Made by a program: the position numbers and the translations under genes. This document shows, in pieces, positions 35,618 to 43,774 of a stretch of 64,000 nucleotides of DNA (the first letter of the stretch is position 1; each line of letters begins with the position of its first letter). A model generated the notes under the pieces. That model made no database searches and was not told the DNA's origin. It saw only the letters and a program-made list of their open reading frames with translations. Source of the stretch: DSWT01 sp035373625 (GTDB lineage Bacteria > Chloroflexota > Anaerolineae > B4-G1 > SLSP01); assembly GCA_035373625.1 (NCBI GenBank), contig DAOSNS010000005.1:62001-126000 (forward strand), given 5' to 3'.

Positions 35618-36148
35618 TTACCACAATCGCATATGTTCATTCAGCATTTCCGGAGTACGAAAAGAAAGATCAAAATGAAAAACATAACCCGGAAAAGAAT
35701 GAGCAATCTTCGCCAAGTTCGCAAAAGTCCGTCGTTTTACCGCAAATGGTAATTCGCGCTGCCAGGTAACTTCAAAGAAGGCATCCGTCAAGTAGCGACA
35801 CAGCAATAAGGCATCAATATTTTCGAGACGTGGCTCTACCGCCTGATAAAGACGAACCACCGCACGCAACGGCGCGTGGGGCAATGCATCGGCCTCTTCA
35901 CAAGACACCATAATCTCACTATGTATCCGACCATCCCCCCACACCACATTCCAGCCCCCACTCCTTTGCGGCACAAGATAAACAGCATCAGTAGACAGGG
36001 GTTGCATATAAGGACTCAAAAGGCGATATATTGTTGATTTTCCGGTACCTGAAGGACCTAAAAAGATCACTGCACAATCTACATTGTGCATCGCCGATGC
36101 ATGCAGCGCAACAATATCCAGAGGATCGGACTCTTGCAGCATATCCAT
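35618..36148 (-). CDS. HPr-kinase-like ATPase of the radical SAM cassette
   Basis: 176 residues, about half the length of HPr kinase/phosphorylase. It retains the nucleotide-binding core: VALHASAMHNVDCAVIF then the P-loop GPSGTGKSTIYRLL (about residues 32-45) and the following LSTDAVYLV, equivalent to the LSDDxVxL segment of HprK. It lacks the N-terminal HprK domain. Its ATG overlaps the stop of the upstream radical SAM gene (TGATG), so the two are co-translated. HprK-related proteins recur in radical SAM peptide cassettes (from memory the SynChlorMet/Scm cassette has one). Whether it phosphorylates the peptide or a partner is unknown. Confidence 0.78.
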   Translation of the reverse strand: MDMLQESDPLDIVALHASAMHNVDCAVIFLGPSGTGKSTIYRLLSPYMQPLSTDAVYLVPQRSGGWNVVWGDGRIHSEIMVSCEEADALPHAPLRAVVRLYQAVEPRLENIDALLLCRYLTDAFFEVTWQRELPFAVKRRTFANLAKIAHSFPGYVFHFDLSFRTPEMLNEHMRLW

Positions 36149-37287
36149 CACCTTGTCCGTAAACGGCTTTCAGGAAACACACCACGCGCTTCCGCTTCGG
36201 CGCACAGGGCCGTCGGCGCGACCAGGCGGCCCGTGGCTTCGTAGTTATTCGCCACACAGTAGGTCAGGCAGCGTCCGGCATGGATGCACTGCCCACACAC
36301 GCCCGGATACGGTTCATCCAGCTCGCGGCGCAACTGCTGCAACACCGGATGGTTCAGCCACACGTCGGCCACACTTTTGTTGCGCAGGTTGCCGAAGGCC
36401 AGCGCCGGAATCGTCCGCCCGATGCCGCACAACGCCATCTCCCCGGAGCCAAGCAGGCCCAGGATGTGGCGGACGTGGCACATACCGTCATTGCCCGCGC
36501 GCACCAGTTCACCCACCGTGTAGAACGCCAGCGGCGTGGAAAGGATCAGGCGAATCGGCGTGCGTTGCTGTAACTCACCGCGGATCCAATGCGCCAGGTG
36601 CAACGTCTCCTCGAAGTCCAGCGTTTCGCCATGTTCGTGCATTGCAATAGCGCGGCCGGTGTGCGTCACGGGGTTGAACTTCACGGAGCCGGCGCCCAGG
36701 CTCACGGCCAGCTTCACCACGTCTTCAATAAACTGCACGTTGCCCTTGTACAGGCTCATAATCACCTGCGGCCGGTAGCCTACCTCTACCAGGTGACGCA
36801 GCCCACGCACGGCGGCATCAAAGCAACCGGGGACGCGGCGGAAGGCATCGTGGACGTCGGCGTTGGGGCCATCCAGGCTCACCGAGATAAACCAGAGCTT
36901 CGTTTTCTCCTTCAGGTGGCGGGCCAGGGCTGCATCAATGAGCGTGCCGTTTGTTTCCATTGTAAGCGATAATCCTTCGGCTGTCAAGAAATCGGCGATT
37001 GCAACAAATTGTGGATGCAATGTCGGTTCGCCGCCGGTGAGTTTGGCGTTGTTCAGGCCCAGCGGTTTGGCCTCCGCCACGGCCTTGCGCAGCAGGTCCA
37101 GGTCCAGGCACTCGCCGGGATGGGGCTTGCCGTTCACAAAGCGCGGCGCGATCCAGCAATGACGGCAGTTCAGGTTGCAACCGTCGGTCAGGTAGAGGTA
37201 GAAGGAGGTCAACGGCGGCACGCCGTCGGGCAGGTTGAGAGCCGGTGCGGCGGGCGCGTCCTCGGGGAGGGGGTCACATACGGTCAT
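36148..37287 (-). CDS. Radical SAM/SPASM peptide maturase 2
   Basis: 379 residues. The [4Fe-4S]-SAM motif is CNLNCRHC (C-x3-C-x2-C, about residues 34-41), followed by TGGEPT (GGE SAM site) and the METNGT and SVSLDG strands. The C-terminal SPASM domain has Cys in MCHVRHILGLL, LCGIGR, VCGQCIHAGRC and LTYC, with a last one in TALC, fitting two auxiliary clusters. The start has AAGGAGATTT. Its TGA overlaps the kinase ATG. It probably installs a carbon- or sulfur-linked crosslink or epimerises residues in the neighbouring peptide; the reaction cannot be read. Most like the ScmF-type maturases from memory, not verified. Confidence 0.88.
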   Translation of the reverse strand: MTVCDPLPEDAPAAPALNLPDGVPPLTSFYLYLTDGCNLNCRHCWIAPRFVNGKPHPGECLDLDLLRKAVAEAKPLGLNNAKLTGGEPTLHPQFVAIADFLTAEGLSLTMETNGTLIDAALARHLKEKTKLWFISVSLDGPNADVHDAFRRVPGCFDAAVRGLRHLVEVGYRPQVIMSLYKGNVQFIEDVVKLAVSLGAGSVKFNPVTHTGRAIAMHEHGETLDFEETLHLAHWIRGELQQRTPIRLILSTPLAFYTVGELVRAGNDGMCHVRHILGLLGSGEMALCGIGRTIPALAFGNLRNKSVADVWLNHPVLQQLRRELDEPYPGVCGQCIHAGRCLTYCVANNYEATGRLVAPTALCAEAEARGVFPESRLRTR

Positions 37288-37299
37288 AAATCTCCTTAA

Positions 37300-37560
37300 T
37301 TATCTGTACACATCTTTACGATGTCCGACTCTAATCACAATGATCACGAGAACATTAGCTTGTAGGGTGTATACCACGCGATACGTCCCAACACGGAGAC
37401 GGTACGTGTGCTCCGATCCTATGAGTTTTTTCACACCTGCTGGATAAGGATTCGCCGACAATTGTTCAACAGCTTTCACGATCCGCGCGATGGCATCTTG
37501 AGGCAGTTGTTTAAGCTCCTTAACCGCAGAGCGTTTCCATTCAATTGTATAAGAGGCCAT
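37300..37560 (-). CDS. RelE/ParE-type toxin
   Basis: 86 residues. WKRSAVKELKQLPQDAIARIVKAVEQL, then KKLIGSEHTYRLRVGTYRVVYTLQANVLVIIVIRVGHRKDVYR is the standard RelE/ParE fold, with the conserved R-x-G-x-Y-R-V-V-Y strand and the HR..VY C-terminus. It overlaps the antitoxin gene by 20 nt and so is coupled to it. Members are mRNA interferases or gyrase poisons; the basic strand and final Tyr favour a RelE-like ribonuclease. Confidence 0.92.
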   Translation of the reverse strand: MASYTIEWKRSAVKELKQLPQDAIARIVKAVEQLSANPYPAGVKKLIGSEHTYRLRVGTYRVVYTLQANVLVIIVIRVGHRKDVYR

Positions 37561-37747
37561 CGTGCTTCAGTTCAGCGACTACATTGGCATGAGAAATTGT
37601 TGGTTCGGCGTATCGCTCGGCAGCAATGGCTAAGTCTGCCAGGTCTTCCATCAGCGCTTGAAACTCTGCTATCGGCAACACAACGGCAGTTTTCTTGCCT
37701 GATGCATCAGTAATGTATTGGAGATCCATTTGTTTACTCGTTAACAT
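37541..37747 (-). CDS. Antitoxin (Phd/YefM or RelB type)
   Basis: 68 residues behind AGGAGACAGAA. MDLQYITDASGKKTAVVLPIAEFQALMEDLADLA is the DNA-binding and linker part of a Phd/YefM-like antitoxin. The C-terminal half (ERYAEPTISHANVVAELKHDG) would wrap the toxin encoded immediately downstream. It presumably autoregulates the pair. Confidence 0.85.
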   Translation of the reverse strand: MLTSKQMDLQYITDASGKKTAVVLPIAEFQALMEDLADLAIAAERYAEPTISHANVVAELKHDGLLYN

Positions 37748-37820
37748 TTCTGTCTCCTGTTATCCAATTTCCCCTACAACTGTCTGCCATTCCATCCAGC
37801 CGACTCTTTGACGATTGCCA

Positions 37821-37985
37821 TCAGCCCGCTTTGAGCGTGGCAAACGCTTGTCGTGCGATGTGTGTGTCCTCTAGCGTTTCGAGCCACTCGATCAGGGCTT
37901 CCCAATTGTCCTCATCAATGACGGCAAATCGTTTGCCTTTTGCGGTGATGAATTGTACAGATTGTAACGCTTCTAAACCGCTCAT
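37821..37985 (-). CDS. Orphan small antitoxin-like protein
   Basis: 54 residues (MSGLEALQSVQFITAKGKR, then FAVIDEDNWEALIEWLETLED and a tail ARQAFATLKAG). The pattern, a short beta hairpin with 'GKRFAVIDEDNWEAL' and an acidic amphipathic helix, matches Phd/YefM-like antitoxins of Chloroflexota. No toxin gene follows; the next gene downstream is another antitoxin. It is either a stand-alone regulator, a remnant of a second module, or an antidote against related toxins. Confidence 0.68.
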   Translation of the reverse strand: MSGLEALQSVQFITAKGKRFAVIDEDNWEALIEWLETLEDTHIARQAFATLKAG

Positions 37986-38018
37986 CGTAATGCTCTTCTC
38001 GCGATTTGGAAATCGCGG

Positions 38019-39155
38019 CTACATGGCTCCGCCGTTCTCCAAAGTGTAATATGGATCCTCGCCCTTGAAGACACGATAGCAGTTCATCGGATTGCGGGCG
38101 TTGACCTCACCGCTGAAGAACACGGCACCCTGCGGGCAGCCGCCCGTGCAGAATCCCTGATAGATGCAATCGCGGCACGTTTCCAACGATTGCAGCGGGA
38201 TGGTATGACGCTGCCGCAGCATGACCATCGTGGGATGCGTCAGCCACACCTGCTGGAAGTCCACCTCGCCGATGACGCCCATAGACAATTCGCTCAGGTT
38301 GTGGCAGGGGACGATGGTGCCGTCGTGCAGCACGGCCAGCTTGTCCCACATGCCACCACAGCCGCACAGCGTTCCGCGCCCCGGGAAGCCGGTCTCGCCG
38401 CGCGCCAGGGCCGCTTCGATACGCTCGGATTCGCGCGCCAGGGCCAGCGGGCCGGCCGTCGCGCCGATGCGCCCGTTATAGCGCGCCACCAGGTCGGTGA
38501 GCGTGCGCATGGCCTGCCGACGTTGCGCGGGGGTCAAAAGCACATTCTCTTCCTGGCGCTCGATGATGCCGCAGGCGTAGGCTTCGTTGGTGCTGAAGCT
38601 TTTCAGGCCCACGTCCTCCAACAACAGGTACGCGATGTTTTCCAGGTCGTCCACGTTATGACGGGTAATCGTCACGCGCACCGTCATCGGGAATCCTGCC
38701 TCCACCAGCAGCCGCAGCCCGCGGATGGCCCGGTCGAAGCTGCCGGGGCGCGTTTTGTTGTGGATTTCGGCCCGCGAGCCGTCAATCGAAATCTGGATCG
38801 AATCCAGGCGCAGGCGGCGCTTGCCCTGCTCGAACTGAGCCAGCGTCTTTTCGGTGATGAGCGTGCCGTTGGTCAACAGGCTGTAGCGCATTCGAGAGGC
38901 AATCACGCCGTCAATCAGCTCGAAGAGGTCGGGACGGGTGAAGACCTCGCCGCCGGTCAGGGTCACGCGCTGCACCGCCAGATTGCCCAATTCTGTGAAG
39001 AATGAGAGCCACCGCTCGGTGGACAGGTCACGCAGCGCGACCATCTCATCGGCGTAGAAGCAATACTTGCAACCGAGATTGCACCGCCCGGTGATGGCGA
39101 TATCCACCGACCGGGGCGCACTCATGACTTTAGGGAAGGAAGGATTGTCCAACAA
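38019..39155 (-). CDS. Radical SAM/SPASM peptide maturase 1
   Basis: 378 residues. CNLGCKYC (C-x3-C-x2-C) follows SVDIAITGR near residue 25, then TLTGGEVFTRPD, LLTNGT and SIDGSRAEIHNKTR. The SPASM part has TLCGCGGMWDKL, IVPCHN, ETCRDCIYQGFCTGGCPQG and NCYRVF, enough for two auxiliary clusters. No ATG has a ribosome site; TTG at 39155 (or 39152) lies 4-7 nt after AAGGAG and is preferred, adding ten residues before the ATG at 39125. It is separated from maturase 2 by a toxin-antitoxin insertion. Most like ScmE-type maturases from memory, unverified. Confidence 0.88.
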   Translation of the reverse strand: MLDNPSFPKVMSAPRSVDIAITGRCNLGCKYCFYADEMVALRDLSTERWLSFFTELGNLAVQRVTLTGGEVFTRPDLFELIDGVIASRMRYSLLTNGTLITEKTLAQFEQGKRRLRLDSIQISIDGSRAEIHNKTRPGSFDRAIRGLRLLVEAGFPMTVRVTITRHNVDDLENIAYLLLEDVGLKSFSTNEAYACGIIERQEENVLLTPAQRRQAMRTLTDLVARYNGRIGATAGPLALARESERIEAALARGETGFPGRGTLCGCGGMWDKLAVLHDGTIVPCHNLSELSMGVIGEVDFQQVWLTHPTMVMLRQRHTIPLQSLETCRDCIYQGFCTGGCPQGAVFFSGEVNARNPMNCYRVFKGEDPYYTLENGGAM

Positions 39156-39339
39156 TAAGCTCCTTCGAAAATAGTCGCATAGTCATTAATCTTGTAGTCG
39201 AATCGCCAATTTTCGTCCTCGTTGGTGTGGCCTGCCACATGGCGACTTCTCTAAACAGCCACCGAGTACACAGAGATCACAGAGAAAAACCTTAGTCCTG
39301 TGAGTGCTTTGTAGCCTGAATCCTGGAACGTTCCAACGC

Positions 39340-39642
39340 TTAAAATTGCACTGTACCTTGATAGACGCCCACAAATCCCCTGGCGATGAGTTGTTCAATA
39401 AATTCGTCCACATCGGCCGCCACGCTATCTACGGGGACGTTATCACAACGTTCCATCAAAGCGGCGACGACGGCGGCCTTGTCACACGGCTTATGCAGCG
39501 TCTCCCAAATCAACAGGCCCGTGGTGTTGATCACCAACACGGCGTCGGTATCCGGGTTGAACAGTAACGCGCCGTCCGGCCCTTCCTCACGGCACGAGAC
39601 ATCGGGGTTAACGAGATACAATGCAGGTTCAATGCCATCCAT
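39340..39642 (-). CDS. PqqD-family peptide recognition protein (copy 2)
   Basis: 100 residues behind AAGAGGCTGTT. It has the PqqD winged-helix layout: YLVNPDVSCREEGPDGALLFNPDTDAVLVINTTGLLIWETL, then a helical half with VAALMERCDN and a final VDEFIEQLIARGFV. PqqD domains are RiPP recognition elements that bind a precursor leader and present it to the radical SAM enzyme. Located directly before maturase 1. Confidence 0.87.
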   Translation of the reverse strand: MDGIEPALYLVNPDVSCREEGPDGALLFNPDTDAVLVINTTGLLIWETLHKPCDKAAVVAALMERCDNVPVDSVAADVDEFIEQLIARGFVGVYQGTVQF

Positions 39643-39767
39643 AACAGCCTCTTGTCTGAATTAAAGTCATTATTCTTTGTTTGAATACCTCTTTGAGTCG
39701 CCGCTCTTCGGTATTCAGTGTAATCATCTTTATACCCTGCGATCTATAGTCGTTCTACAACCTGAAT

Positions 39768-40064
39768 TCAGTCCGCGACATTGTCTGTCTGCACCCGCTC
39801 GACGATACCGAGCTGTTCCATCTGGGCAATGATGACCCGTGCGTCTTCGAGAACCCCTTCCAGGGGTTGGTCGTAGTCCTCCGCCATGGCCGCAGCCACC
39901 GCTTCGAGTGGCGTCCGGCCATCCAGGCGGTTGATCAGGTCGCGCGCGGTGTAGTTCAGCTCCACCAGGCGCAAGTCCTCACAGTGCAGCGCCAGCGAGC
40001 GTTCACCGAAATCTTCGATGGCGACGACGGGATTGAGACGATAAATCAAGGATGTATTTGTCAT
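39768..40064 (-). CDS. PqqD-family peptide recognition protein (copy 1)
   Basis: 98 residues. YRLNPVVAIEDFGERSLALHCEDLRLVELNYTARDLINRLDGRTPLEAV then AEDYDQPLEGVLEDARVIIAQMEQLGIV is a second PqqD fold, quite different from copy 2 in sequence. Having two suggests one recognition element per maturase. There is no clear ribosome site, so the start is the first ATG of the domain. Confidence 0.85.
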   Translation of the reverse strand: MTNTSLIYRLNPVVAIEDFGERSLALHCEDLRLVELNYTARDLINRLDGRTPLEAVAAAMAEDYDQPLEGVLEDARVIIAQMEQLGIVERVQTDNVAD

Positions 40065-40093
40065 GGTTATAAAGAATATGCGTGTTGCCTGAA

Positions 40094-40408
40094 TTAAGAA
40101 TAAGCCTTCGCCATTGCAGGCACAGAAACAGCAGCTTCGATGTTTTTCTTCCGCTTGCGAGGGCGAGCCGGCACGCCATATAACATCCCATAGGCGCTAA
40201 TATCTTCATCAATATCAGGCCAATGTACACCTTGCCCACTGCCCATGATTTCAAAATGGTTGCGCTGCTCGGGTGTCGCCTCACATAGACGCCATGACCA
40301 TGCCAAGGGCACACTGACTACACGCCCATCCACAAGATGTGCAACAATGTATTCATCGGTCACTTCCATTCTGGCAATGCGAGGATTGTCATCTACCACA
40401 ATGCTCAT
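40094..40408 (-). CDS. DUF2442 protein
   Basis: 104 residues starting at 40408, with GGAGG 6-10 nt upstream. ARMEVTDEYIVAHLVDGRVVSVPLAWSWRL and the WPDIDEDISAYGMLYG block are the DUF2442 core, a small family usually paired with DUF4160 in toxin-antitoxin-like modules. A basic tail RPRKRKKN follows. The partner gene upstream survives only as a C-terminal fragment. The frame and start look intact. Confidence 0.85.
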   Translation of the reverse strand: MSIVVDDNPRIARMEVTDEYIVAHLVDGRVVSVPLAWSWRLCEATPEQRNHFEIMGSGQGVHWPDIDEDISAYGMLYGVPARPRKRKKNIEAAVSVPAMAKAYS

Positions 40409-40499
40409 CCCAAGCCTCCATAATTCTCTCATAGTGCCTGAGAATCAATCGGCGGATCCGATTGAGTTCGTTGGACGAAAAACCTTCATTGAAACTCAA
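40389..40499 (-). pseudogene. DUF4160 C-terminal remnant
   Basis: The frame reads GFSSNELNRIRRLILRH then YERIMEAWDEHCG and stops 20 nt inside the DUF2442 gene, exactly as intact DUF4160-DUF2442 pairs overlap. A TAA six codons before GFSS and AT-rich unrelated DNA beyond show that the N-terminal half is gone. 40500-40666 contains nothing else I recognise. Confidence 0.7.
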
Positions 40500-40666
40500 T
40501 TAGAACCCCCTCTCTTTACCAACAATTATACCTCTGATTTGCTCAAGTCAATCAAAATTCCGGGGCTATCGCATTTGGTGAACTTTGTCCCGCTGTGCTG
40601 TCTGTTGTGCTGCGAAAGCGACATCTTTAGGGAGGGTTTTTGTAGGAGGTGAGATACTGAAGAGCC

Positions 40667-41488
40667 TCAAATCTCTGTCAGCGCGCCATACAAGTCCGGG
40701 CGCCGGTCGCCGATGGTGTCCATCTCAAAAGCATCGGGGCGCAGGATGATGCGCTTTTGCCGCGCCGATGCCGGTTCGATGTCGGCGTAGCAGATTTCTT
40801 CGCCGGCGCCGGCTTCGGCCAGCACGTTGCCGCCCGGATCGGTGATCTGGCTATGCCCGAAGAACCAGAAGCCGCTTTCCTCGCCACAACGGTTACAGGC
40901 CAGCAGGAATACGCGGTTCTCCAACGCGCGCGTGCGCGTGATGAGCTGTGGCGCATTCTGTGAGCCGTCGGGCCAGTTGGTGGGGAGCGCGATGATGTCC
41001 GCGCCTTCTAACGCCAGCACGCGGGCCGCCTCCGGGAAGCGCAGGTCGTAGCAGATGATCATGCCCACACGCCCGATGGCGGTATCCCACACCCGGAAGC
41101 CGCTGTCGCCGGGCGTCGTGAAGCGGTCCACGCCCAGAAGCGGCAAATGCGCCTTGCGGTAGACGCCCACCACGCCCTGCGGACCGATCAGCACAACACT
41201 GTTGTAGAGGTTCTCGTCGCCGCAGCGTTCCAGCAGGCCCACCACGGCGTAAGCGTCGGCTTCGCGGCAGAGAGGCGTCAGAGCGGCAGTCGTCGGGCCG
41301 GGGATGGTCTCCGCAACCGCGTAACCCGCTTCAAGCGTCGCGAAGCCATAGCCGGAGATGGCGCACTCCGGGAACACCACCAACCGTGCGCCTTGCTCCG
41401 TTGCCTCACGGAACAGCGCCAGGATGCGTGCCAGATTGGCGTCGTTTTGTCCTAGCTTGGGATCCATTTGCGCAACGGCTACTTTCAT
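40667..41488 (-). CDS. Carbon-nitrogen hydrolase (nitrilase superfamily)
   Basis: 273 residues, a complete single-domain nitrilase-fold amidohydrolase. The catalytic Glu is in VVFPECAISGYGF, the Lys in VYRKAHLPLLGV and the Cys in GMIICYDLRFPE. The C-terminal ITDPGGNVLAEAGAGEE strand is the usual family end. It probably hydrolyses an omega-amide, N-carbamoyl compound or similar small amide; the branch is not decided. It overlaps the tmk stop by ATGA, and so is co-transcribed with it. Confidence 0.9.
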   Translation of the reverse strand: MKVAVAQMDPKLGQNDANLARILALFREATEQGARLVVFPECAISGYGFATLEAGYAVAETIPGPTTAALTPLCREADAYAVVGLLERCGDENLYNSVVLIGPQGVVGVYRKAHLPLLGVDRFTTPGDSGFRVWDTAIGRVGMIICYDLRFPEAARVLALEGADIIALPTNWPDGSQNAPQLITRTRALENRVFLLACNRCGEESGFWFFGHSQITDPGGNVLAEAGAGEEICYADIEPASARQKRIILRPDAFEMDTIGDRRPDLYGALTEI

Positions 41489-42120
41489 AGTGCTCCTCTT
41501 AATTCGTGACTGACGATCTCACGCAGGGCGGCCTGCACGGCTTCCGGGGTGCGGTGGGCGTCAATGATGTGCCAGCGCGCGGGATCGGCGGCGGCCAATT
41601 CCAGGTAGCCGGCGCGCACGCGCTCGTGGAAAGCCAATGCCTCGCGGTCGAGGCGGTTCAACGCCTCGCCGCTGTGTGCGCGACGTTGCAGGCCCACTTC
41701 CGGCGCGATGTCCAGGTACAACGTCAGATCGGGGATGAGGCCCTGCACGGCGAAGTCGGTGATCACCTGCAAGGTCGGCAACGGCAGGCCGCGTCCGTAA
41801 CCCTGATAGGCGTAGGTACTGTCGAAATAGCGGTCACACACCACGATCTTTCCGGCAGCCAGGGCAGGGCGGATGACCTCCGCGACATGCTGAGCGCGCG
41901 ACGCGGAATAGAGGAGGATTTCGGTTTGGGGTGCCATTTCGACGTGCGCGCAATCGTGCAGGACGTTGCGGATGGCTTCGCCGATGCGGGTACCGCCCGG
42001 CTCGCGCGTCGCCAGGACGGGATGCCCTTGCTCCCTGAGCCATTCGACGAGCATGCGCGCCTGCGTCGTCTTACCGCTGCCGTCCGGCCCTTCCAGTGTG
42101 ATAAACAATCCACTCACCAT
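41485..42120 (-). CDS. tmk: Thymidylate kinase
   Basis: Phosphorylates dTMP to dTDP. 211 residues with the P-loop LEGPDGSGKTTQ (about 8-19), the DR motif in VVCDRYFDSTYAYQGYGRG and LID-region REPGGTRIGEAIR. LTLYLDIAPEVGLQRR is also as in bacterial Tmk. The ATG at 42120 fits the family start (GLFITLEGPDGSG). The gap upstream (42121-42167) is filled by a TAATTCGCCCTTCG 14-bp repeat pair. Confidence 0.95.
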   Translation of the reverse strand: MVSGLFITLEGPDGSGKTTQARMLVEWLREQGHPVLATREPGGTRIGEAIRNVLHDCAHVEMAPQTEILLYSASRAQHVAEVIRPALAAGKIVVCDRYFDSTYAYQGYGRGLPLPTLQVITDFAVQGLIPDLTLYLDIAPEVGLQRRAHSGEALNRLDREALAFHERVRAGYLELAAADPARWHIIDAHRTPEAVQAALREIVSHELRGAL

Positions 42121-42167
42121 TTCCCATCCGTAATTCGCCCTTCGTAATTCGCCCTTCCCCAGAGGTC

Positions 42168-43727
42168 CTAACTCTCACGGAAGATGCGCACGCTGCGATT
42201 AGGCTCCTTGCCATACGAACGCGAGGTCAGATTGGCGTTCTGCGCCATTTCGTGCTGGATGCGCCGGATGAAGGCATTCTGCGGAGACAGGTCCACCGCC
42301 TCCTCCTCACCGCCGAGCACCCGCTGGATAGCACTTTCGGTCTCCTGCATCGCCAGGGTATAGGGGTCTGCTTCTTCTTCAGAAAGCTGGAAGAGATTGA
42401 TCAGGAAAGATTCCATCTGCGCGGCGGTGTTCGCCCGCAGCGCAAAGACGGGGATGTTGCGGCTTTCAGCCTCGACGACGACACCCGGACGCTTGCGGTA
42501 ATACTGCTTGGATGTGACCAGCACGTGCGCCTCGCCCAGGTTATCCACGATGCGCACCGGCACGTGAAGCACCTGCGCGGCGCGGATCAAACGGTTGCGC
42601 GCCACCCCAAAGGGGTAAATGCGTTTCTCCTTCAATTTGCGCCGGCTGACGTTGTTGCGGGACGTCTCCGGATTCCAGGCCGAGGCAGGGCGTTCGTCCG
42701 CCTCACCGCCCCCCTCTGACCAATCAAGCTGCTCCATGCGCACTTCACCATCCTGATCGCGGTAGCGCAGCACATCGGGGCGCGGGCGACCGCGGAGCAG
42801 GGCATCCACAGCCTGGGCCACGTCGTCGCGCACCAGGACGCGCTGGCGGTCCTGGATTTCGACGAGCACATCGAATGTGGGCGGGGCGCGGCGTTCGAGC
42901 ACCGTCTTCTGCGTGCCGCGCCGGCGCGCTTCTTCATCGGAAAGCGTGACGCTCTCGATGCCGCCGACCAGGTCAGAAAGCGTGGGGTTCAACAGCAGGT
43001 TTTCCAGCGTGTTGCCATGCGCCGTGGCGATGAGCTGCACGCCGCGTTCGGCAATCGTGCGCGCCGCCATAGCTTCCAACTCGCGCCCGATTTCATCAAT
43101 GACGATGACTTCGGGATTGTGGTTTTCCACCGCTTCGATCATCACTTCATGCTGCAAGCTCGGCAGCGATACCTGCATGCGCCGCGCACGCCCGATCGCC
43201 GGGTGGGGAATGTCCCCATCGCCGGCGATTTCGTTAGAGGTGTCCACGATGACCACGCGCTTGGTCTCGGCCAGCACACGCGCCGCCTCGCGCAGCATCG
43301 TCGTCTTCCCCACGCCGGGGCGGCCCAGCAGCAGAACGCTCTTGCCGGAGGCAATCAGATCTTCGATGATGGCAATCGTCCCAAAAACGGCGCGCCCTAC
43401 CCGACAGGTAAGCCCCACCACCGTCCCTTTGCGGTTGCGAATCGCGGAGATGCGGTGCAATGTCCGCGCGATGCCGGCGCGGTTGTCCGCGTCGAAGTCG
43501 CCAACGCCCTGCACCACACAATCAATATCTGCCTGCGTGACTTCACGGTCCAACAGTACGACTTCCCTATCGGTGTAACGCGCCGTCGGTACCCGCCCCA
43601 GATCTAAGATCACTTCGAGCAAATCGTCACGGCGTCCTTCTTTTGCCAACGCCTCCTGGATCGCCGGTGGCAACACCTGCATCAATGCATCCAAATCATC
43701 TACAATCAATTGTGTCGCTTTTGTCAT
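42168..43727 (-). CDS. Ycf45/SpoIIIAA-type AAA+ ATPase with C-terminal nucleic-acid-binding region
   Basis: 519 residues. An N-terminal segment precedes a RecA/AAA-like ATPase with Walker A LLGRPGVGKTTMLRE (about 138-152), sensor VVIVDTSNEIAGDGDIPHPAIG and Walker B VIVIDEIGRELEA. The ATPase region is like sporulation protein SpoIIIAA and the plastid Ycf45 family. The C-terminal half (EKRIYPFGVARNRLIRAAQ, then VVEAESRNIPVFALRAN) matches the R3H-associated part of the cyanobacterial/Chloroflexota homologues. Cellular role is not established; RNA or ssDNA binding is the family expectation. Single gene with its own promoter. Confidence 0.85.
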   Translation of the reverse strand: MTKATQLIVDDLDALMQVLPPAIQEALAKEGRRDDLLEVILDLGRVPTARYTDREVVLLDREVTQADIDCVVQGVGDFDADNRAGIARTLHRISAIRNRKGTVVGLTCRVGRAVFGTIAIIEDLIASGKSVLLLGRPGVGKTTMLREAARVLAETKRVVIVDTSNEIAGDGDIPHPAIGRARRMQVSLPSLQHEVMIEAVENHNPEVIVIDEIGRELEAMAARTIAERGVQLIATAHGNTLENLLLNPTLSDLVGGIESVTLSDEEARRRGTQKTVLERRAPPTFDVLVEIQDRQRVLVRDDVAQAVDALLRGRPRPDVLRYRDQDGEVRMEQLDWSEGGGEADERPASAWNPETSRNNVSRRKLKEKRIYPFGVARNRLIRAAQVLHVPVRIVDNLGEAHVLVTSKQYYRKRPGVVVEAESRNIPVFALRANTAAQMESFLINLFQLSEEEADPYTLAMQETESAIQRVLGGEEEAVDLSPQNAFIRRIQHEMAQNANLTSRSYGKEPNRSVRIFRES

Positions 43728-43774
43728 AGAGCCTTTTCGTTACCAGTAAAGTCAGAATCCACTCTGCTGCCATG

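Noticed and set aside
34684..40408. Lasso peptide cluster
   Set aside because: The YxxP leader motif and PqqD-type proteins fit, but no asparagine-synthetase-like cyclase or transglutaminase-like B2 protease is present; two SPASM enzymes point to another class.
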